Origin: Spartobacteria bacterium
GTDB lineage: Bacteria; Verrucomicrobiota; Verrucomicrobiia; Chthoniobacterales; UBA10450
DNA: 64,000 bases
Assembly: GCA_003169975.1 (NCBI GenBank)
Contig: PNAA01000036.1
Coordinates: 124,001-188,000 of the forward strand
Reading direction: 5' to 3'
The translations under genes and the position numbers were made by a program. Below are positions 51,914 to 60,946 of the stretch, piece by piece. The first letter of the stretch is position 1. Every line of letters begins with the position of its first letter. The notes under the pieces are model-generated. The model was given only the letters and a program-made list of their open reading frames with translations. It was not told the origin of the DNA and searched no databases.

Positions 51914-52247
51914 TCAAATACTGCCGCGCATGCCGCGAGACGGATCCCGCGGAGAAACCAAGCCGCTGACCTTGGACCAGGCGGCCTTCGAAGCCCCGCG
52001 CACATGGTCCCACGGCAAGGCCGAGCCGATCTGATGCTTCTCGTAGTCGAGGACGAGGTCATCCTCGATCTCGTGAAACTTTTTCCCCGGGATACTTGAC
52101 CGCCGCCTCGGCGCCCACTCGGTAGGCGGGCGCGAAATGTTCGTAAGTAGTTCCCTCGGTCGCGTGCGGCTGGGATTGATGGTGCTCCCGCCAATACTTT
52201 TCTTCCGCCTTCAAATCGACCGGTTTTGCTTTTGATTCGTCGCCCAT
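51914..52247 (-). pseudogene. Hypothetical gene with a frameshift in a G4A5 run
   Basis: From ATG at 52247, the first frame gives YWREHHQSQPHATEGTTYEH, FAPAYRVGAEAAVKYPGEK and stops at 52059. In the next frame the reading continues from the homopolymer near 52082 as FHEIEDDLVLDYEK, then GSALPWDHVRGASKAAW, ending RGMRGSI at 51914. Joined, they make one 110-residue protein of a known pattern (YWREH, then AYRxGxxA, then LxxxWExxR-type). One base too many in GGGGAAAAA explains it: a real mutation or an assembly error. Function unknown. Confidence 0.65.
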
Positions 52248-52378
52248 GGTTTTCTGCCCCCTTGCTGTCGAGTTAACTTCCTGTTGCTTCGCGCTGCGTC
52301 AAGCGGCCGAACGTCGCCGAGCACGCGGGGAGACGAATTCGAAGGGCGCAAAATGGCCACGATATGCGAAGGTTAAGT

Positions 52379-52873
52379 ATGAAGGATTCCAATGGAGACA
52401 ATTTTATGGAACACGATCCGATGGCGGAAACCGAGTTTGGCAGCGAGATGAGCGGTCGGAGCGGCGAAAGCCGAATGCAGGAAGGCGCGCGGAAGATTTC
52501 CAGCGCCGCGGCTGATACTTGGAAACAGACTCGCAAGGGCGCGCTCGTCGCGCGCGAGAAGACAGAGTTTTTCCTCCGCGAAAACCCGGTCCCGACCGTC
52601 CTCGGCGCACTCGCCCTCGGGTTGGCGATTGGTTTGGCGATCCGTTATTCCTCTCGACCAGAGGAGCCCAGCCTGACGGTCAAACGCGCTCTGCGTGAGA
52701 TCGATTGGAGCACAATCTCGCCCGCCTTTTTGCCCGGTCTCATTCGCAGCGCGAAGCGCGGCTACGCGGATTCCGCCGAGGCGGTCAAGGAAGGTCTCGA
52801 CCGGGTCAAAGAGGTCGACGTGGACGAATACGTCAAGCCGCTGCGCAAGCAGTGGAAGAAGTGGATGAGCTAG
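52379..52873 (+). CDS. YqjD/DUF883-like membrane-anchored protein
   Basis: About 164 residues. An acidic/polar N-terminal half (about 1-60) with a helical KISSAAADTWKQTRKGALVAREKTEFFLRENP stretch leads into a single membrane segment VPTVLGALALGLAIGLAIRYS. That is the DUF883 pattern, whose E. coli member binds ribosomes at the inner membrane. Unlike the usual family, a C-terminal soluble part (about 70 residues, charged helices) follows the membrane helix. ATG at 52379 has GAAGG at 6 bases; ATG at 52406 has GGAG at 9 bases and is an alternative. Confidence 0.7.
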   Translation: MKDSNGDNFMEHDPMAETEFGSEMSGRSGESRMQEGARKISSAAADTWKQTRKGALVAREKTEFFLRENPVPTVLGALALGLAIGLAIRYSSRPEEPSLTVKRALREIDWSTISPAFLPGLIRSAKRGYADSAEAVKEGLDRVKEVDVDEYVKPLRKQWKKWMS

Positions 52874-52904
52874 CCAGGCAAATTCGCTAGGCGAGCGGCG
52901 CTCT

Positions 52905-52997
52905 TTGTCGACGCCGCTCTCTCTGGGCGGCGCAAGGGTGTGCGTTCTTTTTGCTGCGACGCCGAGGCCCGCGCTTCGCAGAGCGAAGCGTCTACAG
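52905..52997. repeat. Palindromic element, family A, at the flavoprotein 3' end
   Basis: Degraded left end TTGTCGACGCCGCTC and good right end GCTTCGCAGAGCGAAGCGTC followed by TACAG. The right end supplies the TAG stop of the flavoprotein gene. Confidence 0.65.
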
Positions 52998-54197
52998 GTG
53001 CCGTGCGTACTCCGCTGCGGCGCGACCCGCGCGCGTCCCAGTGGAGAAGCAACCTTGCAGGAGATAGCCGCCAGTTGGCGCTTCCCAGTCGATCATCTCG
53101 CCGGCGAGAAAGACGCCCGGCATTCTCCGCAGCATCAGTTGATCGTCCAATTCCCGCCACAAGACCCCGCCCGCGGTTGAGATCGCTTCGGCGATCGGCC
53201 GCGGGCCTCCCAATGGCAGCGGAAATTCCTTCAGGCGCGCGATCGCTTTCTCGCGCTCGACGCAGTCGTCGGGAAAATAGCCTTGCACGAGCGCGACCAC
53301 TCCCGCGCTCAACTTCCAGGCGCGAAACCACTCGTTAGGCCAACGCAGTTGGGCGGCGCGTTCGCGCAGGACATCCGCCGTGACCTGGGGCTTGAAATCG
53401 ATCCGCAATTCCGGCCGGGCCATCTCGCGCAAAACCGGACCGAGCCGGTAAATCGCGCCGCCTTCCAAACCGTAGCGCGTGATCAACAACTCGCCGGAGA
53501 CTACTTCGCCGGCGGCCCTGACGTCGAGATTCTTAAGCGGCAGACCTTCCGCGCGTTCGAGCACGGCCGCCGGCCAGCTCACATTCCAGCCGCAATTGGC
53601 TGCGGCGAAAGGCGCCATCTCCACGCCATGGGCGGCGAGCAGAGTGGGCCATGCGCCGTCCGAGCCGGTCTCCGGCCAGGAGGCGCCGCCCAAGGCGAGA
53701 ACCACGGCTCGGGCGATCATCCGTCCGCCGCCGCCAAAGTCGAGACGCCAGGAATCGCCTTCTCTCGTTAGGCCAAGCAACCGCTCGCCGGTTCTGAACT
53801 CCACTCCGGTGCTCCGCAGCCGTTGGAGCCAGGCGCGCAGGAGGACGGCAGCTTTCTGGCCGCGCGGAAAAACGCGTCTGCTCGTGCCGACATACGTCTC
53901 GACGGCCAGTTCCTCCGCCCACGCTCGCAGCGCGTCTGGGCTAAAGCGCGCCAGCAACTCGCGCCACCGCTCCGGTTCCGTCCGGTAACGATCGGGAAAA
54001 TTCTCCACCGGCTCGCTGTGAGTCAGGTTCAAGCCGCCACGTCCGGCGACGAGAAACTTTCGTCCCGCCGAAGGTTGCGCGTCGCAGATCGCCACCTGGG
54101 CGCCGTCCGCGGCCGCTGCTTCGGCCGCCCGCAAACCGGCCGGGCCGGCGCCGACCACCACCACCACCGTTCTTGCGTCGGAGTCGTTTGAATCCAC
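52992..54197 (-). CDS. BaiN/HI0933-family FAD-dependent oxidoreductase
   Basis: 401-residue flavoprotein of unknown substrate. The N-terminal dinucleotide motif is VVVVGAGPAGLRAAEAAA; family signatures include GRKFLVAGRGGLNLTHS near 47, and MPGVFLAGEMIDWEAPTGGY at the C-terminus, followed by the last helix. The stop codon TAG is given by the end of a palindromic element, so the original C-terminus may have been slightly different. It is divergent from the chromate transporter gene. Confidence 0.88.
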   Translation of the reverse strand: MDSNDSDARTVVVVVGAGPAGLRAAEAAAADGAQVAICDAQPSAGRKFLVAGRGGLNLTHSEPVENFPDRYRTEPERWRELLARFSPDALRAWAEELAVETYVGTSRRVFPRGQKAAVLLRAWLQRLRSTGVEFRTGERLLGLTREGDSWRLDFGGGGRMIARAVVLALGGASWPETGSDGAWPTLLAAHGVEMAPFAAANCGWNVSWPAAVLERAEGLPLKNLDVRAAGEVVSGELLITRYGLEGGAIYRLGPVLREMARPELRIDFKPQVTADVLRERAAQLRWPNEWFRAWKLSAGVVALVQGYFPDDCVEREKAIARLKEFPLPLGGPRPIAEAISTAGGVLWRELDDQLMLRRMPGVFLAGEMIDWEAPTGGYLLQGCFSTGTRAGRAAAEYARHL

Positions 54198-54256
54198 AAA
54201 TTGTTCTCCTTTGTCAGCGCGCGAGATGCAACTCTCTCGCCGACGCCTGAGCTTCG

Positions 54257-55606
54257 ATGGCTTTACCTAACGAATCCAATCCAGCCGCCCCGCCGACCGT
54301 GGCGCATCCGAGTTTTGGCGAAGCCTTCCGCTTCTGGCTCAAGCTCGGGTTCATCAGCTTCGGCGGCCCCGCCGGGCAAATCGCGATCATGCAAACCGAG
54401 CTGGTGGAAAAGAAGCGCTGGATTGGCCAGGCGCGGTTTCTCCATGCGCTCAACTTCTGCATGTTGCTGCCGGGTCCCGAGGCCACGCAACTGGCGATTT
54501 ATATCGGCTGGCTCCTCCATCGCACGCTCGGCGGCATCGTAGCGGGCGCGCTCTTCGTCCTGCCGTCGATCGTGATTCTTTGGACGCTCAGCTTTGTCTA
54601 CGCCGCCTACGGCAACGTGCCCTGGGTCGCGGCGATCTTTTACGGCTTGAAGCCGGCGGTGATCGCGATCGTGGCCGCGGCGGTGATCCGGATCGGGCGC
54701 AAGGCGCTGAAGAACGAAGTGATGTGGTCGATCGCGGCCCTCGCTTTTATCGCCATCTTTTTTCTCAAGGCGCCGTTTCCGCTCATCATCCTGGCGGCGG
54801 GAGTGATCGGATTGATTGGCGGCCAGCTTGGGGGATCGAAATTTAACGTGCTCGCCGGCCACGCGGAATCGACAACGACCTCGGTGCTGGGTGATGCCGC
54901 CGAATCGCCGCCCCACACCCGGCCATCATGGTCGCGCGGAATGCGGGTCGCGCTCGTTTGCCTCGCGCTCTGGTTCGCCCCCATCATCGCAATCGGCATT
55001 TCGTTAGGCACGGATCACACTCTTTTCCGGGAGGGTCTCTTCTTCAGCAAAGCGGCGGTCGTGACTTTCGGTGGCGCTTACGCGGTGCTGCCTTACGTCG
55101 CACAACAGGCGCTCTTCCATTACGGCTGGCTGCAACCCGGCCAGATGATGGACGGTCTCGGTCTGGCCGAGACGACGCCAGGGCCGCTCATCATGGTCCT
55201 GCAATTTGTTGGTTTCATGGGCGGCTGGAATCATCCGGGCGGCCTCACCCCGATCGTCGCCGCGACGGCCGGCGCGCTTCTCACCACCTGGACGACATTT
55301 GTCCCCTGTTTCCTCTGGATTTTTCTCGGCGGTCCCTATATCGAGCGACTGCGGGGCAACCTGCAACTGACCGCAGCGCTCTCCGCGATCACCGCGGCGG
55401 TCGTGGGGGTGGTGCTGAATCTCGCCGTCTGGTTCGGAATGCATGCGCTCTTCCCGGGAGGGGCGGCGGTTGATTGGTTCGCGGTCATCGTCACCCTGGT
55501 CGCCTTCCTCGGCCTGCTGCGCTGGCGCTGGGGGATCATCCCGGTTGTGCTCGGCGCGGGCGCGCTGGGATTGATTTATCAGCTTGCAATGCTGCACCGC
55601 TTGTAG
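54257..55606 (+). CDS. chrA: Chromate transporter family protein (CHR)
   Basis: 449-residue membrane protein of the fused, two-CHR-domain type. First domain: FWLKLGFISFGGPAGQIAIM and LLPGPEATQLAIYIGWLLHR. Second domain: AAVVTFGGAYAVLPYVAQQA and LAETTPGPLIMVLQFVGFMGG. Relatives export chromate; sulphate is another proposed substrate. The ATG at 54257 (MALPNES) includes a dispersed octamer; another is at 55001. The TAG stop is formed by the left end TTGTAG of a palindromic element. Confidence 0.93.
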   Translation: MALPNESNPAAPPTVAHPSFGEAFRFWLKLGFISFGGPAGQIAIMQTELVEKKRWIGQARFLHALNFCMLLPGPEATQLAIYIGWLLHRTLGGIVAGALFVLPSIVILWTLSFVYAAYGNVPWVAAIFYGLKPAVIAIVAAAVIRIGRKALKNEVMWSIAALAFIAIFFLKAPFPLIILAAGVIGLIGGQLGGSKFNVLAGHAESTTTSVLGDAAESPPHTRPSWSRGMRVALVCLALWFAPIIAIGISLGTDHTLFREGLFFSKAAVVTFGGAYAVLPYVAQQALFHYGWLQPGQMMDGLGLAETTPGPLIMVLQFVGFMGGWNHPGGLTPIVAATAGALLTTWTTFVPCFLWIFLGGPYIERLRGNLQLTAALSAITAAVVGVVLNLAVWFGMHALFPGGAAVDWFAVIVTLVAFLGLLRWRWGIIPVVLGAGALGLIYQLAMLHRL

Positions 55607-55715
55607 CCGGGATCGGTGATCCCGGTAGCCCCGATTGACGATCAATTGTTGTCGTGGAGTTGCTCAACTCCGCTGTGCAATGACGCTCGGCCGGGGTCAG
55701 CGCCCCGGCTACAAA
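55603..55715. repeat. Palindromic element, family B, at the chrA 3' end
   Basis: TTGTAGCCGGGATCGGTGAT and CCCGGTAGC at the left; GGCCGGGGTCAGCGCCCCGG then CTACAA at the right; a middle hairpin GGAGTTGCTCAACTCC. Inverted ends TTGTAGCCG/CGGCTACAA. It separates two convergent genes. Confidence 0.8.
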
Positions 55716-55758
55716 TCCTGCGCTCGATCGATGGACGCTTGAGCGACGCGCGCAACCG

Positions 55759-56118
55759 TTAGGGCGCAATCCGAAAGCTAAAGCTCCCCTTGGCCACGTG
55801 CAGGTCCTGCGCGACCGCGCTCCAGATGACCTTGTAAGCGCCAGGGCCGAGATTTGGGGGGAGAGACAGGCGCACCAGCGCCGGTTCTTTTTTGTCCGCG
55901 CGCAGGTCGCGCTGGTCGATCTGCTTGCCGGCAGCGTCGCGCACTTCGATGCTGCTCAGTCCCGCTTTGATCGGTCCCGTGAACCACATTCGGATTTCGT
56001 TAGGCGCCGTCTGCAGGCTCGCCCCGTCCTTCGGCTCGGAACGAACAAGTGAGGAATGGGCCAGCACCGGCCCGGACAGAGCGAGCAAACTAACGACGCC
56101 TAACCAGAAACGGCTCAT
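55759..56118 (-). CDS. copC: CopC domain copper-binding protein
   Basis: 119 residues. Signal peptide LGVVSLLALSGPVLA is followed by a mature N-terminus HSSLVRSEPKDGA; the first His is the classic copper ligand of CopC. The later pattern is RMWFTGPIKAGLSSIEV, GAYKVIWSAVAQDLH (His ligand) and GSFSFRI. Periplasmic copper binding or delivery is likely. No copD follows. It overlaps the anti-sigma gene by 4 bases (ATGA), so copper handling and the ECF regulators form one operon. Confidence 0.92.
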   Translation of the reverse strand: MSRFWLGVVSLLALSGPVLAHSSLVRSEPKDGASLQTAPNEIRMWFTGPIKAGLSSIEVRDAAGKQIDQRDLRADKKEPALVRLSLPPNLGPGAYKVIWSAVAQDLHVAKGSFSFRIAP

Positions 56119-56810
56119 TTCCCAAGCAGGACGATCGGCCCTTCGGCTTTGGTCACGCCGCCCTCACGCTCGAGGCTGATCGCGAATCCCTGCGCGCCGC
56201 GCACCGGCGTGGTGGGATGGAATGGAACCTGCAAAGTCCCGTCACTGGCGACATGAAAGACACCCCCGTTGACCGGATCCTTGTATCTCGGGTCCACCAG
56301 CCAGAGCTGATAGTCGCGATCGTTCGCGTTGCGCGGGAGCCGAGTGACTTTCAACACGCCGCGCTGCCTTTTCTCGTCCCAAACCACGACCGCGTTCGCA
56401 TTGGGGGCGTTCGCGAGCTTCGAACTGAGAGAGGCGATCTGGACTTGGGAAAACAGGTCGCGCTGTTCAAGCCGCGTGACGCGCTTGCGCAAGCCCACGC
56501 TCTCCGCGATCAAATAGGCGCAGGTCAGGGCGAGGCAGGCGGCGATCGCCCACGGGATCCAATTGGACCGGCGGGGAAAAGCGACGGTCTTTTCGCTGCT
56601 CACCTGGCCGAGCACGCGCGCCCGCAACTCCGGTGGAAGCGCGCGCGTTGGAGCATTGTGCGCCAGCGCGGCCGCGGCTTCATCGAGTTGATCAACCAAA
56701 CCACGCAGGGCGTCGTCCGCTTGCAGACGGCGTTCAAACGCCGCGGCCTCGTCGCCCTGCAGGAGGCCGAGGACGTAAAGCGAAGCCTGCTCTTCGAGCT
56801 CCTCGTTCAT
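56115..56810 (-). CDS. Anti-sigma factor, RskA family
   Basis: 231 residues: a cytoplasmic N-terminal part (LGLLQGDEAAAFERRLQAD), one membrane segment (WIPWAIAACLALTCAYLIAE), a coiled segment and a C-terminal RskA domain outside the membrane with YQLWLVDPRYKDPVNGGVF and GAQGFAISLEREGGV. It would hold the co-encoded ECF sigma factor until a signal is sensed. No HxxxCxxC zinc motif is seen. Overlaps the sigma gene (ATGA) upstream and copC downstream. Confidence 0.9.
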   Translation of the reverse strand: MNEELEEQASLYVLGLLQGDEAAAFERRLQADDALRGLVDQLDEAAAALAHNAPTRALPPELRARVLGQVSSEKTVAFPRRSNWIPWAIAACLALTCAYLIAESVGLRKRVTRLEQRDLFSQVQIASLSSKLANAPNANAVVVWDEKRQRGVLKVTRLPRNANDRDYQLWLVDPRYKDPVNGGVFHVASDGTLQVPFHPTTPVRGAQGFAISLEREGGVTKAEGPIVLLGK

Positions 56811-57445
56811 GCTGGAACCCCTGCGAGCACTTCCCGTAACGCGAGCAGCCCGCGGCGAATGCGCGCCTTCACTGTGCCTAACGGTGTGCCCAGTTTTTCG
56901 GAAATCTGGGTTTGCGTCAGCCCGGCGAAAAAGGCGAGCTCGATCGCCTCGCGCTGGCCGTCGCCGAGCTGCGCGAGGGCGGCGCGCACCCGCTCGCGCT
57001 CATCGCTCCGGGCGAGGACGTTGTCCGCCCGATCGACCGGGGCTGAAGTCGCGGCGCCGTCCGTTTGATCAGCGACCTCCTCCGCGAGACGAGCTTGCCG
57101 CTGCCGGGAGCGCAGGCGATCGATCGCCTTGTGCCGTGAAATCATCACCGCCCAGGTGAACAGACTGCTCCGGCTCGCATCGTAGGACGCCGTTCGCTTC
57201 CACATTTGGAGGAAGGCCTCCTGGAGCACGTCCTCCGATTCTTTCTGGTCGTGCAGGATCGCGTAAATCATGGAAAAAAGACCTGGGGCAAAACGGTCGT
57301 AGAAAGTCGCAAAAGCCCGTTCGTCGCCGCTGCGCAATTTTCGCACGAGCTCGGCATCGGCTTCGTTGGGCGATTGGATGGCCCGGTGAGCACTGCGGCC
57401 GGGCGCCCTTGAGTCCGGCGGAATACTGGAAGGTTTGAACGCCAC
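56807..57445 (-). CDS. ECF sigma factor (SigK/RpoE-like)
   Basis: About 212 residues. Region 2 is FATFYDRFAPGLFSMIYAIL with EDVLQEAFLQMWKRTASYD and TWAVMISRHKAIDRLR; region 4 is REAIELAFFAGLTQTQISEK then LGTPLGTVKARIRRGLLALR. It should direct polymerase to its own operon and others. The start is not sure: GTG at 57445 gives a short leader before the conserved NEADAELVRKL; the frame is open further upstream with no support. It is the first gene of sigma, anti-sigma, copC. The operon suggests copper or envelope stress as the signal (inference). Confidence 0.9.
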   Translation of the reverse strand: MAFKPSSIPPDSRAPGRSAHRAIQSPNEADAELVRKLRSGDERAFATFYDRFAPGLFSMIYAILHDQKESEDVLQEAFLQMWKRTASYDASRSSLFTWAVMISRHKAIDRLRSRQRQARLAEEVADQTDGAATSAPVDRADNVLARSDERERVRAALAQLGDGQREAIELAFFAGLTQTQISEKLGTPLGTVKARIRRGLLALREVLAGVPA

Positions 57446-57872
57446 GTGCCCCGAACCTGAAGGAGGAATCGCGCGCGAGCAAGGGCTGTTCGGCGCGCGC
57501 TTCTCGCGTGCTCTTCCCAATCGGTGGCCACGCCGACAGCGCGAGCGGTCGATCCCAAACTCGTTCTCACATTTAACTAAGACGCGCGAAACGGCTCGAC
57601 AGATGCAATTGGCAATCAAAGCCGAACAGGGCCAGCGCCCTCTAGACGCTTCGCTCGGCGAAGCGCGGGGTTGGATCATGGCAGACACGGGTCCGCGCGC
57701 GCTTCCCAGAGGGAGGTGTCTGCAGGGTTGACAAGCGGCGCGCGTTGCGGTTCAATGGGCGTCGGTTTGCTTCCTCGTCAGTCCTCTCTTTCGAGGCGCT
57801 CCGGTTCCGCTCCCCCGCGCAACGCAGGTCCGTCCGGCAACACTTTTTTGTAACTCATCCCATCCCCATTCC
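57446..57872. other. Divergent regulatory region with a palindromic element
   Basis: 427 bases between the sigma-factor gene and yebC. It contains a family A element at 57641-57725 and no convincing gene. Promoters for both directions must be here, but no clear site could be picked. Confidence 0.6.
57641..57725. repeat. Palindromic element, family A, upstream of yebC
   Basis: Left end TCTAGACGCTTCGCTCGGCG followed by AAGCGCGGGG; right end GCGCTTCCCAGAGGGAGGTG then TCTGCAG. The inner hairpins are like those of the copy at 72-184. Confidence 0.7.
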
Positions 57873-58628
57873 ATGGCGGGACATAGCAAATGGTCCAAGG
57901 TGAAGCGCGCCAAAGGTGCGCTCGACGTCAAACGCGGCACGATGTTCAGCAAGTTCTCGAAGGAGATCAGCATCGCGGCGCGGATTGGCGGCGGCGACCC
58001 GGCGGCTAATGTGCGCCTCCGGAGCGTGATCGAAATGGCCCGGGCGCAAAGCATGCCTAACGACAACATCGAGCGTGCGATCAAACGCGGGACCGGCGAG
58101 GGGGTCGACGCCCAGCATTTTGAAGAAATCGTCTACGAAGGTTACGGACCGGGCGGCGTGGCGGTGATCGTGGAGGCGGCCACCGACAACAAGAACCGCA
58201 CCGCGGCCGAAATCCGGCGCATCTTTACCAAGAACCACGGGAACCTGGCAACGAGCGGGAGCGTTTCTTACATGTTTCACAAAAAAGGACAAATCACCGT
58301 GCCGCGAGATACGATTACGGAGGAGCGCCTCTTTGAATTGGCTCTCGAAGCTGGGGCAGAAGAGTTGACAACGGAGGAGGAACAGTATGTTATTCTCACT
58401 TCCCACGATCAGCTCTACGCCGTAGCTGAGGCGCTCAAGCACGCGAGCATCACGATTGAGGGGCAAAAGTTTACTTTCATTCCCGACACGACTGTCCCCG
58501 TCACCGACGAGGCGGCTGCGCAACAGGTCCTGCGCCTCTGCGATAGCCTCGAAGAGGACGACGACGTTCAAAACGTCTATTCCAACTTAGATATCCCTGA
58601 AGAGTTGCTGGCCAAGTTGCCAGCGTAG
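57873..58628 (+). CDS. yebC: YebC/TACO1 family regulator
   Basis: 251 residues. Starts MAGHSKWSKVKRAKGALDVK, then RLRSVIEMARAQSMPNDNIERAIKRG and YEGYGPGGVAVIVEAATDNKNRT, the family hallmarks. Members act as transcription regulators or help ribosomes pass proline stretches. The PND codons contain an octamer (58056). Rho follows on the same strand with 56 bases between. Confidence 0.96.
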   Translation: MAGHSKWSKVKRAKGALDVKRGTMFSKFSKEISIAARIGGGDPAANVRLRSVIEMARAQSMPNDNIERAIKRGTGEGVDAQHFEEIVYEGYGPGGVAVIVEAATDNKNRTAAEIRRIFTKNHGNLATSGSVSYMFHKKGQITVPRDTITEERLFELALEAGAEELTTEEEQYVILTSHDQLYAVAEALKHASITIEGQKFTFIPDTTVPVTDEAAAQQVLRLCDSLEEDDDVQNVYSNLDIPEELLAKLPA

Positions 58629-58684
58629 AGAACTGCGAGCTGGCACTGTCCGTCGTGTCGCCTCCAGTCAAGCCGGTTTCAATT

Positions 58685-60094
<1,410 letters not shown>

Positions 60095-60130
60095 AATTCA
60101 CGACCCTTTTCTGACTTGGCATCCCGATCC

Positions 60131-60231
60131 GCCGAAGGACGGAGAGGGACCTCACAAGCCGCGAGCGATCCGCTCAACATTGAACGCGCAGTGTAACCTG
60201 CGAGGTCCTTCGCTCCGCTCAGGATGACAAC
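60131..60231. repeat. Palindromic element, family E, carrying a start codon
   Basis: GCCGAAGGACGGAGAGGGAC, then about 55 bases, then GAGGTCCTTCGCTCCGCTCA and GGATGACA. The ATG in the last segment is the start of the DUF4112 gene. Confidence 0.65.
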
Positions 60232-60757
60232 AAGGCGCTCGCCCGAGCCGATCGATTTGGAATTGGAAGTTCTCCCGCCGGAGGAGAAAAAGAAGCGATC
60301 CGAACTCGAATCACTCTTCCGCTGGCTCGCGCTCATCATGGATAATTTCCTCCGCGTCCCTGGAACCAATTTCCGCTTCGGACTCGATCCGCTCATCGGC
60401 CTGCTGCCGGGAGTCGGCGACACCGGCTCCGCCCTTATCTCCGCGCTGGCCCTGCTCGCCGCGGCGCGTCACGGACTCCCGAAAATCCTGCTCGCGCGCA
60501 TGTCGCTCAACATCCTGATCAACGAAGCGGTCGGCATCGTCCCGCTCGTCGGCGATGCCTTCTCCTTCTGGTTCAAGTCCAACGCGCGCAATTACGAGCT
60601 TCTGCAACGCCAAACCGCCGCACCGCGTCGCTCGACGAAAGGCGACTGGCTTTTCGTCGCGCTCGTCCTGGGCGCCTTGTTCCTAATCCTCGTCGTTAGT
60701 CTGGCCGTCAGTTTCTGGTTACTCTACAAAATCGCGAGGTTCCTGGGGCTAAGCTGA
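60224..60757 (+). CDS. DUF4112 membrane protein
   Basis: 177 residues. A helical, charged N-terminus (EEKKKRSELESLFRWLALIMDN) is followed by the family core GTNFRFGLDPLIGLLPGVGDTG and NEAVGIVPLVGDAFSFWFKSN, then a C-terminal membrane segment (FVALVLGALFLILVVSLAVSFWLLY). Function unknown. The start codon and the bases before it (CTCAGGATGACA) belong to a palindromic element. Confidence 0.88.
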   Translation: MTTRRSPEPIDLELEVLPPEEKKKRSELESLFRWLALIMDNFLRVPGTNFRFGLDPLIGLLPGVGDTGSALISALALLAAARHGLPKILLARMSLNILINEAVGIVPLVGDAFSFWFKSNARNYELLQRQTAAPRRSTKGDWLFVALVLGALFLILVVSLAVSFWLLYKIARFLGLS

Positions 60758-60820
60758 CAAACTCGGGCGGCGCCTTTTCCTGCGACGAACCCTATCCCCT
60801 CCCAGAACCCCTTTCCCAGA

Positions 60821-60927
60821 GATGTCATGTTGAGCGAAGCGAAACATCTCTGATCATTTCCCCGGTTGGCCTGCTTCCCCAATAGTCAGAGATTCTTCGC
60901 CCGCGACTGCGGGATCATGAATGACAG
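60821..60927. repeat. Palindromic element, family E, between DUF4112 and glnE
   Basis: GATGTCATGTTGAGCGAAGC then GAAACATCTC; right side AGAGATTCTTCGCCCGCGAC and GAATGACA. It fills the gap between two convergent genes. Confidence 0.6.
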
Positions 60928-60946
60928 TTTTGGGATAGGTTAGGTT

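Noticed and set aside
51914-52247. Programmed frameshift to make the joined small protein
   Set aside because: The A-run would favour a -1 shift, but a +1 shift is needed; an indel or assembly error is simpler.
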